Notes: a model not told the origin generated them from the letters alone. 26,012 bases of DNA from Candidatus Gastranaerophilales bacterium (GCA_944323495.1 CALUSZ010000005.1:1-26012); one strand, 5' to 3'. Shown: positions 8,461 through 16,829, numbered from the stretch's first letter. Numbers and translations: made by a program.

Positions 8461-10053
8461 ATGAAAAAATTAATGGACAACAATACAAAATCTCAAAATA
8501 AATCTAGAAATAAAATGTTTGATCAAATTGAAAGATGCCGTTTGGACTTACAGAAGGATCCTTCAAATCCGGCATTGCATGTTAGATTAGGAGATTTATA
8601 CCTAAAATGGCATTTGGATATTTTTAATGCTTGCCAATATATTGATGAAGCTATTACTGAATATCAGCTTGCTATGGAGTCTTTAATAGATTCTTACGAA
8701 ATTTACTATAAGCTTGGAGTTGCTTTTTATTATAAAGGTGAGCTTGATAAGGCTATTAACTATTTTACATTAGCACTTGAAAAGAAAAATAATTATTATG
8801 AAGCGTATTATATGTTAGCTGAAACATTTGTTAAAAAAGCTCATTTTACTGATGCTATTGATGCTGCAGAAGGCGCTATTGTTTGTTCTCAACTTCACTC
8901 ATCAAGCGCACACTTTTTACTATATAAGCTGTTTGAAGCTTCGTCATTTAAAAATATCAGGACTAAGTTAAGAGCTTTTTATGAAAAATTTATGTCAATG
9001 GTCCTTATACCATTCGATAAAACTGCTAGAGAAAATATTGTAAAGAATATATTTTATCTGCGTTTTTTACCTTTATTTTTGAAAGGTTTTTATGCAATAC
9101 AAATGAAAGACTTTGCAAAAGCTATTGAATTGTATAAAGAAGCTATAGAAACAGCTCCGGGCTTTGCTCCGTTGTATTGTGTACTAGGCGATATTTACCT
9201 CTCAACAGGTTATTTTGAAGATGCTATAACTGAATACAAAATGGCAATTTGGCTTGATTCATTTAATATAGCAGCTTATAGACATTTATGCAGAGCATAT
9301 GAAGAACAGGGAGATTACAATCAGGCAATAGATGTTTATAATAAACTTATTGCAATGGCTCCGAATATTCCGGATTTGTATTCAAATTTGGCTAATATTT
9401 ATTATATAAAAGGTGATTTTGATTCAGCTATATCAAATTATCAGACCGCTATTACCCTTAATCCTAATAAAAATTGGACAAGTGTTATAGCGCAGACTAT
9501 GGGATTTGTATATCAAGAGAATAAGGCGGATCCTGATGCAGCTATTTCTGCTTATCAAACGGCTTATGTACTAACCCCGGAGGATATTGATATTTATGTT
9601 AATCTCGGTAGTGCCTTTTATGATAAAGAAGATTATAATAATGCTCTGGCAGTTTACAGGCAAGCTCTTGAATTACAGCCTCATAATGCAAAAATCCATT
9701 GTAATTTAGGTTTCTTGTACTGGGGCAAAGGTGATACAGAAGAAGCCATTAAGTCATATGAGCTTGCTATTAAATACAATGACAGGTATGATATCGCCTA
9801 TAATAACCTTGGTGTAATTTATTTAGACGATTTAGGCAGGGTAAATAAAGCAATAGAACTTTTTAAAAAGGCTGTTGATGCGAATCCTAACTATGCCTTA
9901 GCTCATTTTAATCTGGCAAGAGCGATTTCTATAGTTGGTGACAAAGTAGAAGCAGCTAAACTGTATCAAATGGCACAAGACATAAATAAAATTACGCAAG
10001 AAATAGACCCCAGAGATATTGCAGATAAAATTAGCGAATTATTTGAGTCTTAA
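8461..10053 (+). CDS. TPR-repeat protein
   Basis: A 530-residue, almost wholly helical protein made of about 10-12 tetratricopeptide repeats, seen as the recurring pattern LGxxYxxxGxxxxAIxxYxxAIxxxP. Examples lie around residues 82-115, 215-250, 250-285, 318-352, 390-425, 425-458 and 460-495. Residues 135-205 break the pattern and may be a divergent spacer. There is no signal peptide or membrane segment, so it is probably cytosolic. TPR proteins are scaffolds; the partner is not known here. AGGAAAG lies just before ATG 8461 at a short spacing, which equally serves the in-frame ATG at 8473. It is last in the pseudokinase-ABC-AsmA-PilZ cluster. The following gene has its own promoter. Confidence 0.85.
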   Translation: MKKLMDNNTKSQNKSRNKMFDQIERCRLDLQKDPSNPALHVRLGDLYLKWHLDIFNACQYIDEAITEYQLAMESLIDSYEIYYKLGVAFYYKGELDKAINYFTLALEKKNNYYEAYYMLAETFVKKAHFTDAIDAAEGAIVCSQLHSSSAHFLLYKLFEASSFKNIRTKLRAFYEKFMSMVLIPFDKTARENIVKNIFYLRFLPLFLKGFYAIQMKDFAKAIELYKEAIETAPGFAPLYCVLGDIYLSTGYFEDAITEYKMAIWLDSFNIAAYRHLCRAYEEQGDYNQAIDVYNKLIAMAPNIPDLYSNLANIYYIKGDFDSAISNYQTAITLNPNKNWTSVIAQTMGFVYQENKADPDAAISAYQTAYVLTPEDIDIYVNLGSAFYDKEDYNNALAVYRQALELQPHNAKIHCNLGFLYWGKGDTEEAIKSYELAIKYNDRYDIAYNNLGVIYLDDLGRVNKAIELFKKAVDANPNYALAHFNLARAISIVGDKVEAAKLYQMAQDINKITQEIDPRDIADKISELFES

Positions 10054-10070
10054 TATTTTCGTTGTATAAT
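10043..10070 (+). promoter_or_regulatory. Predicted promoter for the uridine-kinase-like gene
   Basis: TTGAGT (10043-10048), 16-base spacer, perfect TATAAT (10065-10070). The -35 overlaps the end of the TPR gene. Expected start near 10077, giving a leader of about 16 bases with GGAAGA (10082-10087) as Shine-Dalgarno for ATG 10093. Confidence 0.5.
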
Positions 10071-10092
10071 CAAGGAATATCGGAAGAAAAGC

Positions 10093-10977
10093 ATGACAGA
10101 AGACGATAAAACAGGGTTTTCCCACTTAATAGAAAAAGAATTAGCCTCATCTGATAAGATAATGAAACCGGATTTTAATCAGAAAACGGGGCGTGAATTA
10201 TTGGCGTTTTATCTTCAGTCAAAGTTTAAACAAGTTTTAGCATATGATAACAAAGCTGCCGAGCCGATTTTTATTGAGGTTCGGTATGATTTTATTCAGA
10301 AGTTTTCAAGAAGATTAATACAAAACCCTTCAAAAAGAATTATGATAGGGATTACAGGCGAGTCTGCTTCTGGAAAATCTACAATATGCAGAGAAATCCA
10401 GAATGTTATTAATAGATTTAAAATGCCTGTAACAATTTTAACAACGGATAATTATTTTAATGATATATCAGGTCTGATAAAAGAATACGGTACATTTGAT
10501 AATCTTAGAGACGACGGCTATGACGTGGATTCCCCGAATAACTTTCAGCTTGATGTTTTGAAAGAGGATTTGGAGAAAATCTCGCATGGCGAGGATATTT
10601 ATTCACCGGAATATTTGCTAAACGGCACCGGAGTCTCTGTACCGAAGGCGAAATTAGTACCTTCAAACAAAATAGTAGTTGTTGAGGGTATGGCTTCAAT
10701 GTACGGTGAAAATAAGGATATATATGATATTAAAGTGTATATTGAGACCGATTTGGATATAAGACGAGATAGATTCTTAAAACGCGCTTATACAGAACGA
10801 AACCAAGATTTAGAAAACGCTAAAAAGCATTGGGAGTATATTCTTGGAGCTGGTGAAAAATATGTAAAACCATACCGTGCAGAAGCTGATATTATCTTGA
10901 ATGGCGATTCTAATTTAGCATATTTCTCTCAAATTTTGGAATATATTCATACAATCACTAATAATTTTAATACATAA
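10093..10977 (+). CDS. Uridine kinase-like P-loop kinase with N-terminal extension
   Basis: A 294-residue member of the uridine kinase / phosphoribulokinase P-loop family. Seen: Walker A GESASGKST (89-97), the TTDNYF block that in uridine kinase carries the catalytic Asp, the Asp/Asn-rich DSPNNFQLD block, VVVEGMAS as a Walker-B-like strand, and the RRDRFLKRAYTERNQ lid. Classical Udk is about 210 residues. Here about 85 extra residues precede the P-loop, and the lid and C-terminal region are longer, so the substrate may be uridine or cytidine or another phosphate acceptor. GGAAGA at 10082 fits ATG 10093. The stop is only four bases from the stop of the converging oxidoreductase gene, leaving no room for a separate terminator. 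Confidence 0.78.
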   Translation: MTEDDKTGFSHLIEKELASSDKIMKPDFNQKTGRELLAFYLQSKFKQVLAYDNKAAEPIFIEVRYDFIQKFSRRLIQNPSKRIMIGITGESASGKSTICREIQNVINRFKMPVTILTTDNYFNDISGLIKEYGTFDNLRDDGYDVDSPNNFQLDVLKEDLEKISHGEDIYSPEYLLNGTGVSVPKAKLVPSNKIVVVEGMASMYGENKDIYDIKVYIETDLDIRRDRFLKRAYTERNQDLENAKKHWEYILGAGEKYVKPYRAEADIILNGDSNLAYFSQILEYIHTITNNFNT

Positions 10978-10981
10978 GCGT

Positions 10982-12244
10982 TTATAAATTTGTAACAATA
11001 TCTGTAATGCTTGATGCTAAAAATTTAGCCAATCCTTCTCCCATAGAAAAGCACGACGGTATAATTCTAAGAGCGGCTTGCGCTTCAAAATCTGCGGAAA
11101 TACAGCGCCCAATAACAAACAAATTCTCTTTAACCATTAATGACTCTAAAGGTAATTGGTATTCTTGATATACTTTTTCTAATGTAGAACTGTCTTTTTT
11201 GTCTGAATGTACGTCTATCGGATAGTTTGAGACTACTACAGGATTATCAAAACGACGTCCGGAGCGTAGGTCTTCTGCTGTATATATATATTTCCCCTTA
11301 ACTCGATTTGATACGCGCACACCTAAAGAGCTTGCAATAGAAGAAATATAGGCATTTTCAAAGCCCGGGAGGTATTTGTTACAGAATTTGGAAAGTCTTA
11401 AGATGCTTAAACGGCCTTCAATATAAGGATTAGAGGTTATATCAACAAGTCGAGGACAGTTAAAAGCAATAGAATCCCGCGTTCCAGCAACAGAAAATAG
11501 CTGAAAATAGTTAGAATCAAGCTCTGTTATAACTCCATCTTCAATAGCCTGCTTAAATACAGGCCTCAAAGCCCAATTACCCCCCTCGTCCCAGGTATAA
11601 GCAGTAGATAAGTAGGTCTTACCATCTACAATACAGCTTGTAGTGACATTTCTATCTTTATCCAGCTCCATTATCCAATCAGAAAATTTTTCAACGTTCA
11701 CTCCAGACATAACAAAACGAAGATTAATCGGCTGAGATTTTTTTTCTAAAAATTCACAATTTAATTTTTGACAAATTTTTGCATCACCTGTCGCGTCTAC
11801 AAGATATTTCGTTTCGATAGGTGATAATAATAATTCATTTAATTCAACTATTTTATCGCTCTCTACCGTTACGATATATGACGATAAATTTTCTTCTATT
11901 TTTTGTATATTTGACTCAAACAAAACTTCAACATGAGCTTCTAACATCAATTTATCCAGTATGATTTTTGTAAGCTCTGGGTTAAACCAGCCTTTGTTTC
12001 CGTCTATATATGTTATAGCACCGCCTAAAGCCTCTAGCTCTGAATACAATTTATTAAAAAACTCTGTGTTTACAGCATTTTCAGAAGTTTTCATAGCTGG
12101 GATTACAAGCGAAGAAGTAATAGAGCCGCCTAAAAAGCTATTTTTTTCAATCAATAAGACCTTAAGTCCTAATTTTCCGGCAGTGTAAGCACATGCACAA
12201 CCTGCTGTACCGCCTCCGGCAATAATTAGATCATACTTCTTCAT
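10982..12244 (-). CDS. FAD-dependent oxidoreductase (FAD_oxidored family)
   Basis: The 420-residue protein starts with a dinucleotide-binding Rossmann motif (IIAGGGTAGCACAY, then LLIEK at the second strand) and the LGG loop, and carries the VDATGDAKICQ block typical of the PF12831 flavoprotein group. A C-terminal VIGRCISADFEAQAALR block closes the FAD site. No signal peptide is present, although the N-terminal glycine-rich strand is hydrophobic. It overlaps the upstream MnmC-like methyltransferase by 14 bases on the same strand, with GGAG 8 bases before its ATG, so the two are certainly co-transcribed and probably coupled. In MnmC of Escherichia coli a methyltransferase and an FAD oxidoreductase are fused, which suggests a related tRNA-modification role here. 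However, PF12831 proteins have many substrates, so the reaction is not assigned. Confidence 0.82.
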   Translation of the reverse strand: MKKYDLIIAGGGTAGCACAYTAGKLGLKVLLIEKNSFLGGSITSSLVIPAMKTSENAVNTEFFNKLYSELEALGGAITYIDGNKGWFNPELTKIILDKLMLEAHVEVLFESNIQKIEENLSSYIVTVESDKIVELNELLLSPIETKYLVDATGDAKICQKLNCEFLEKKSQPINLRFVMSGVNVEKFSDWIMELDKDRNVTTSCIVDGKTYLSTAYTWDEGGNWALRPVFKQAIEDGVITELDSNYFQLFSVAGTRDSIAFNCPRLVDITSNPYIEGRLSILRLSKFCNKYLPGFENAYISSIASSLGVRVSNRVKGKYIYTAEDLRSGRRFDNPVVVSNYPIDVHSDKKDSSTLEKVYQEYQLPLESLMVKENLFVIGRCISADFEAQAALRIIPSCFSMGEGLAKFLASSITDIVTNL

Positions 12245-13619
12245 CTCTCATACTCCTTATTTTCATATATTTAGACGAACTCATAAGATTACTGTGCCTG
12301 AATTCATATTCTCTTAGCTCAAGTATATCCTTGCTGCTAAATGACAAATTTGGATCGTGATATGGGATTCCGGCCTTTGTTGCACACAGGCCAAGTTCAT
12401 AATTATCAAGCGGGTATTCAATTTTTGATTTATCTTTTGATGCAATAGTACCTACAAACTTATTGTTCTTTTTATTATATATCTTTCCTACAAAAAAACC
12501 GTTTTCTATTAAAGTATTTCTGACCTGTACGGAGTTTGAGTAAGTCAAAAGCACTCCATTAGGCGACAGACGCTTATACAGTTCGGCAATAAACTCATAG
12601 GACCATAGTTGGGGAGCTTTTGTATATGTGAAAGCGTCTAAGTATATGCAGTCATATTCCTCGTTTAAGTTCAAAATGGTCTTTCGAGCATCATCAACAT
12701 AAAAACTCATGTTAAAGAGGCTCTGGGCGGTCTTAAAATCGATATTTTTATATCGCCTCGATAAATGGTGATAATATATATTATGTAAAAAGGCCGATAA
12801 AAATGAAGTGGAGGATAGTTTATACCCCCATCTTTGATTAAATTTCGCATATTTTAACAGGGATTTATCAAAAAATCTTCGAAACTTCTTTCCTGTGACA
12901 ATTTTTTTTATATTCTTATCCGGATATTCTTCTCCAAAAAAATCTGACATATTATTTAAGAGTATATAATTAACCAATCCGTTAACTTTATATTCTTTTT
13001 CTATATGCATATTTTTAAATTTTATATCCAGAAGCTCTCTTATCTCTTTCCTGTTTTTTGGTGCAAATCTGGACATAAAATTTTCAAACAAATCCCTTAT
13101 TGTATAATAACTATCAAAGCAAGTTAAAATTTCCGGTACAAAAGAAGAATAAATTTCTCTTGGAGTTTTCACTGTCCTAAAAAAAGGAGCCAACTCTATA
13201 AGTTCTTTATTAATTTCCAGGCAGTCTATTTTTATAGAGGGTAAAGTTTTATCAGGTTCTATCGTTACGATAGGTAATGATAATCTTTTATTTTTCAGGA
13301 ATTTATTATTGGTATATTTCGAAACGATATTATAAGGTTTTATAAATATTTTTTCAAAAATTTTTTTTAAAAAATTTTTCTTATTTAAATTATTTTTATT
13401 TATTATAAAACTCATTAAAGCTTTTGTATTATATCCAATCCCAAAACACACATCTAAAACTTTTATATTCTCTTCCGTGCCTTTAATACCGGAAGGAATT
13501 ACAAATTTTTCCCAAGCTTCCGTAAGAGCACCGTATTTGGAGTGAAAAACGTCCTTATCCGCGTATGAATAAAGCCCTATAGACCCGTCTTCTGTAAAAT
13601 ATGGCTCATAATCCCTCAT
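12231..13619 (-). CDS. SAM-dependent methyltransferase, MnmC N-domain (MnmD-like) with large insertion
   Basis: The 462-residue protein opens with Y-E-P-Y-F-T-E-D-G-S-I-G, the hallmark start of MnmC-type tRNA methyltransferases, followed by motif I VLDVCFGIGYNTK (54-66), an acidic loop CLEIN (133-137), and the motif D-C-I-Y-L-D-A-F (323-330) then APQLW that aligns with the FLDGFAPAKNPEMW block of MnmC. The expected reaction is methylation of aminomethyl-U34 in tRNA. The family domain is about 230-250 residues. The excess lies in two Lys/Phe-rich stretches (about 76-125 and 150-305), which may bind tRNA or be lineage-specific. The coding strand contains long A and T homopolymers near 13345-13385, prone to slippage. 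ATG 13619 has no correctly spaced Shine-Dalgarno and a strong promoter directly against it, so the mRNA may be leaderless. Confidence 0.75.
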   Translation of the reverse strand: MRDYEPYFTEDGSIGLYSYADKDVFHSKYGALTEAWEKFVIPSGIKGTEENIKVLDVCFGIGYNTKALMSFIINKNNLNKKNFLKKIFEKIFIKPYNIVSKYTNNKFLKNKRLSLPIVTIEPDKTLPSIKIDCLEINKELIELAPFFRTVKTPREIYSSFVPEILTCFDSYYTIRDLFENFMSRFAPKNRKEIRELLDIKFKNMHIEKEYKVNGLVNYILLNNMSDFFGEEYPDKNIKKIVTGKKFRRFFDKSLLKYAKFNQRWGYKLSSTSFLSAFLHNIYYHHLSRRYKNIDFKTAQSLFNMSFYVDDARKTILNLNEEYDCIYLDAFTYTKAPQLWSYEFIAELYKRLSPNGVLLTYSNSVQVRNTLIENGFFVGKIYNKKNNKFVGTIASKDKSKIEYPLDNYELGLCATKAGIPYHDPNLSFSSKDILELREYEFRHSNLMSSSKYMKIRSMRDEEV

Positions 13620-13626
13620 AACCCTT

Positions 13627-13655
13627 ATTATACCAAGGTTTAAGGCTTAAATCAA
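13627..13655 (-). promoter_or_regulatory. Strong predicted promoter abutting the methyltransferase start codon
   Basis: On the minus strand TTGATT (13655-13650), 17-base spacer, TATAAT (13632-13627). Seven bases lie between the -10 box and ATG 13619, so the transcript should start at 13620 or at the A of ATG. AAGGG lies only 2-3 bases before the ATG, too close to act as a Shine-Dalgarno. Confidence 0.6.
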
Positions 13656-13663
13656 GAAGATTT

Positions 13664-13693
13664 TTGACTTTTTAAAACCATAAAGTATATAAT
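13664..13693 (+). promoter_or_regulatory. Strong predicted promoter for the secreted HExxH gene
   Basis: TTGACT (13664-13669), 18-base spacer, TATAAT (13688-13693). Expected start near 13700, with a leader of about 22 bases that includes GAGGACGGA before ATG 13723. It lies back to back with the methyltransferase promoter, the two -35 boxes being 8 bases apart, so one bound regulator could affect both. Confidence 0.6.
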
Positions 13694-13722
13694 ATGTTAT
13701 ATAGTTACATGAGGACGGAAGT

Positions 13723-14391
13723 ATGAAAAAAATCTTGAGTTTACTAATATTGATAGGGCTTTCAGCCGTTCCGGTCTGGGCAAAGAAGTATGAGCCGGTA
13801 CCTTCAAACGTTAAATTGCCTGCAAAGTACACACAGGAGTATATTGACAGCATTTCAGACGAGTATAAAGATATATCTAATGAGCAAATATTCCATGTAG
13901 CCTTAGACATGCTAAAAGATACATCAGGAGAGTTTTCTAGAAAGGCACTTCTTGGATATAACGTTACCCAGTATCCTGTAAAAGTCATGTTTAAAGACTT
14001 ATCGGAGATTAATGAGGCGTATGCTTCTTTTGACGCTATTGGCTGGAAAAAGCGAGGGAAATTATATGTTTATATAAATCCTAAACATGAATACGCACCT
14101 CCCGGTGCTTTGGCGGCATTATTAGCGCACGAGGCTATCCATCAAGACGAATATAACTCTTTAAGCGAAGAAACATATGCCTGGACAATGGAAGCCGTTG
14201 TATGGAATGAGATTTTAAAACGATTTCCGGAATCAAACAATCTGGATTCAGCTTTAGTCACAAGGGAAAACGTTCTTAAACAGCTTTTAGAAAAAGGAAA
14301 TTATACTAATAAATACATAAAAAAGACTGTTTATGCAAACGAAGGATATAAAAACCTCCCTCTGACTTCACCGGGATTTAAAAATCAATAA
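13723..14391 (+). CDS. Secreted putative zinc metalloprotease-like protein (HExxH)
   Basis: A 222-residue protein with a clear Sec signal peptide (MKK, hydrophobic core 4-16, likely cleavage after V-W-A at 20). The mature part contains H136-E-A-I-H140 preceded by ALAALLA, the layout of a zinc-metalloprotease helix. Acidic residues at S-E-E (149-150) could supply the third ligand. The surrounding sequence (VKVMFKDL, LYVYINPKHEY) would be the edge strands of such a fold. I do not recognise the family; length is small for a full protease domain, so it may process a dedicated substrate or be a structural relative. The protein acts outside the cytoplasmic membrane. GAGG lies about 8 bases upstream of the start. 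The CtpA-type protease follows 73 bases downstream, on the same strand. Confidence 0.68.
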   Translation: MKKILSLLILIGLSAVPVWAKKYEPVPSNVKLPAKYTQEYIDSISDEYKDISNEQIFHVALDMLKDTSGEFSRKALLGYNVTQYPVKVMFKDLSEINEAYASFDAIGWKKRGKLYVYINPKHEYAPPGALAALLAHEAIHQDEYNSLSEETYAWTMEAVVWNEILKRFPESNNLDSALVTRENVLKQLLEKGNYTNKYIKKTVYANEGYKNLPLTSPGFKNQ

Positions 14392-14429
14392 ATATATTAT
14401 AATAGGCATGTAAGCATACCATAAGTATA

Positions 14430-14458
14430 TTGATAATAGATTACCCTTGGTGTTAAAT
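14430..14458 (+). promoter_or_regulatory. Candidate promoter of the S41 protease, leaderless layout
   Basis: TTGATA (14430-14435), 17-base spacer, TTAAAT (14453-14458, 4 of 6 matches). Six bases separate the -10 from ATG 14465. The only Shine-Dalgarno-like sequence, GAGG, ends one base before the ATG and is too close. Weaker than the other candidates because the -10 is imperfect; a second TATAAT at 14397-14402 lacks a good -35. Confidence 0.35.
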
Positions 14459-14464
14459 TGAGGT

Positions 14465-15715
14465 ATGAAGAAAAAACAGTTATTTATATTTCTACTGTCC
14501 GTATTGATTCTGGTAATTTTTAACAAGGTTTTCTTGTCAGCTTTTACCAGAACTAATGCTTTCTACTCAAGACAGGCGATTGTAAATACTGAAGAAATAG
14601 CACCGCAAAAACTGTTTAATAAAACTTGGAAAATTATTAGCCAGGAATATTATGATCCCTCACTTAATCATCAAAATTGGCTAAGATGGAAAGAGCGTTA
14701 TCAGGGGAAGATTAAGACTGATGATGATGCAAGAGTTGCAATAGATACGATGATTGCAAGCCTTAATGAACCTTATACACGTTTTATGCCTAAAAAAGAT
14801 TTTGACGATTTAACAACCTCAATAACATCGAAAATTTATGGTATTGGAGTAAATATTTATTCAAATTCGGGTAAAATTGAGATATTTAATGTTATGCCTG
14901 CAACACCGGCTGATTTTGCTCAGCTTAAACAGGGAGATATTATCACAGCTGTAAATGGTAAAGATATTAGCGGAATGAATGTTTCAGAGGTTGCGGCATT
15001 AGTTAGAGGACCGGAAAACAGTGTTGTTGAACTTACTATCTTGAGAGACGGGAAAAAGATTACCAAGACTATTAAAAGAAAAGAGATTAAAATAAAGACC
15101 GTTAAAAGCTCTGTTGTTGATAATCATATCGGTTATATCCAAATACTCAGCTTTATGAGCGGAACAACGCCAAATGAGTTTTTAGAAGCATTAGAGAATA
15201 CTAAAAATACAGACTCACTTATACTTGACCTAAGAGGTAATACAGGCGGACTTTTGGATAATGCTGTCTTTATTGCTGATATGTTTATAAATGAAGGGAC
15301 TATTGTTGATATAATATATAGAAACGGTTATAAAAAGTCTATCAAAGCACAAGATGAGCATTTCCCTATGAAAAAGCCTGTAGTAGTTCTGGTTAATGGC
15401 GCAAGTGCAAGCGCAAGCGAGATTTTATCAGGAGCTCTTAAAGACTACCACAAAGCAACATTAGTCGGTACAAAGACATTTGGTAAGGGACTTGTACAAA
15501 AAGTTGTACCGCTTCCAAACCAAACAGGAGTAAATATTACGATTGCAAGATATTTGACGCCTAACGGCACTGATATCAATAAATTAGGTATAAAACCGGA
15601 TATAGAAATAGGGAATGAATTTGATTTCTTTATTGATAATAAAAAAGATGTACAGTTGGAAAAAGCGAAAGATATATTAAATGATAAAACAGGAGTTGGA
15701 ATCGCTAAAAAATAA
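14465..15715 (+). CDS. S41 carboxy-terminal processing protease (CtpA/CtpB type)
   Basis: A 416-residue serine protease with an uncleaved N-terminal signal or anchor (hydrophobic 5-20), so it works on the outer face of the cytoplasmic membrane. Order: N-terminal helices with the KTWKIISQEYYDP block (54-65), a PDZ domain (about 120-205, KQGDIITAVNGKDISG) that recognises C-terminal tails, and the S41 protease core (215-385). The Ser-Lys dyad by alignment with Tsp is S316 in NGASASASEIL and K341 in GTKTFGKG. The SLILDLRGNTGG block (251-262) completes the site. Such proteases trim secreted or membrane proteins. It lies downstream of the secreted HExxH gene, so both may act in envelope protein maturation (inference). 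Its 3' end overlaps the BioF-like gene by 35 bases. Confidence 0.93.
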   Translation: MKKKQLFIFLLSVLILVIFNKVFLSAFTRTNAFYSRQAIVNTEEIAPQKLFNKTWKIISQEYYDPSLNHQNWLRWKERYQGKIKTDDDARVAIDTMIASLNEPYTRFMPKKDFDDLTTSITSKIYGIGVNIYSNSGKIEIFNVMPATPADFAQLKQGDIITAVNGKDISGMNVSEVAALVRGPENSVVELTILRDGKKITKTIKRKEIKIKTVKSSVVDNHIGYIQILSFMSGTTPNEFLEALENTKNTDSLILDLRGNTGGLLDNAVFIADMFINEGTIVDIIYRNGYKKSIKAQDEHFPMKKPVVVLVNGASASASEILSGALKDYHKATLVGTKTFGKGLVQKVVPLPNQTGVNITIARYLTPNGTDINKLGIKPDIEIGNEFDFFIDNKKDVQLEKAKDILNDKTGVGIAKK

Positions 15716-16829
15716 GGGACAATTGCGCAGTATCCCCAATATTGAGTCTAAATCTGACGGTAAAATTGTAATTGACGGAAATGAATATATAAATTTTGCC
15801 TCTAACGATTACCTTGGGATAAGCACAAAATCTGATTTAAGACACGAATTTTTCAAAAATTCTAACCATTTAATGTCAACAGCATCAGCAAGGCTTCTTA
15901 CGGGTAGTTCTCCGGAGTATAAAGCTCTTGAAAATACAGTTGCTAAAATATTTAATAAAGAAACGGCGTTAATTTTTAATACGGGCTATCAGTGCAATTT
16001 GGGTGTGATATCAGCTCTTATCGGAAAAGGTGATGTTGTTTTTTCTGATAAATTGAACCATGCAAGCATAATTGACGGAATGCGCCTTTCTGACGGTGAT
16101 TTTTTCAGGTATAAGCATTTTGACTACGAGGCTCTGGAAAAGCTTCTAATCTCAAAGAGAGATAAATATAAAAGGGCGTTGATTGTTAGTGAGTCAGTAT
16201 TTAGTATGGACGGCGATGTTGCTGATTTAGACAGGCTAATAGAGCTTAAAAACAAATACAATTGTCTTTTAATGATAGATGAGGCGCACGCTTTTTGTGC
16301 CTACGGGAAAACTCTCGCAGGAGTCGGATTCGAAGGGGATATAGATATTGTAACTGCCACATTTGGAAAAGCTGTCGGCTCCTTTGGGGCTTTTTGTGTC
16401 TCAAGCGAAGATATAATCAACTATTTAATAAACAAAGCCCGTTCTTTTATATTCTCAACCTCAATTCCGCCTTTAAATATAGCCTGGTCAAACTGGTTAT
16501 TAACGGAAAAGCGTGATTATATAGAGAAGCAAAAGGCTAAACTAAATACACTTGTACAATATGTACACAAATATATTACCGATTTAGGGCTGAATACAGT
16601 ATCAACAACCCATATTATTCCAATAGTTATTGGAGCCAATGAAGATACAATAAAGGTCTCGGAAAAACTTCGCGCCGAGGGCTTTTATATACCTGCAATT
16701 CGGCCTCCAACGGTTCCTGAAGGAAGCTCCAGACTTAGAATTTCACTAACGGCTGATTCTAAGATAGAAGATTTTAAACAGGTATTGGATATTATTTTAG
16801 CTGCAAACATCAACCCAGCCGAGGCTTGA
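15681..16829 (+). CDS. bioF: 8-amino-7-oxononanoate synthase / alpha-oxoamine synthase (BioF-like)
   Basis: A 382-residue PLP enzyme of the alpha-oxoamine synthase family, fold type I, expected to condense L-alanine with pimeloyl-ACP or -CoA in biotin synthesis. Seen: SNDYLG (41-46), LNHAS with His 127 that stacks on PLP, DEAHAFCAYG (200-209) with Asp 200 and His 203, and TATFGKAVGSFG with the Schiff-base Lys at 230. SNDYLG and SMDGDVADL favour BioF over glycine C-acetyltransferase (Kbl), but no other bio gene is in the window, so the acyl substrate is inferred. The ATG at 15681 lies inside the protease gene, without a good Shine-Dalgarno, so translation is likely coupled. The 3' end overlaps the opposing YbaK gene by 33 bases. 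Confidence 0.8.
   Translation: MIKQELESLKNKGQLRSIPNIESKSDGKIVIDGNEYINFASNDYLGISTKSDLRHEFFKNSNHLMSTASARLLTGSSPEYKALENTVAKIFNKETALIFNTGYQCNLGVISALIGKGDVVFSDKLNHASIIDGMRLSDGDFFRYKHFDYEALEKLLISKRDKYKRALIVSESVFSMDGDVADLDRLIELKNKYNCLLMIDEAHAFCAYGKTLAGVGFEGDIDIVTATFGKAVGSFGAFCVSSEDIINYLINKARSFIFSTSIPPLNIAWSNWLLTEKRDYIEKQKAKLNTLVQYVHKYITDLGLNTVSTTHIIPIVIGANEDTIKVSEKLRAEGFYIPAIRPPTVPEGSSRLRISLTADSKIEDFKQVLDIILAANINPAEA

Noticed and set aside
10505..12188. Open frames on the strand opposite the uridine-kinase-like and FAD genes
   Set aside because: Short, without RBS, without recognisable domains, and antisense to clear genes.
16295..16516. Alternative-frame open stretch inside bioF
   Set aside because: Fully inside the conserved PLP-binding part of the BioF-like protein; composition fits a shadow frame.
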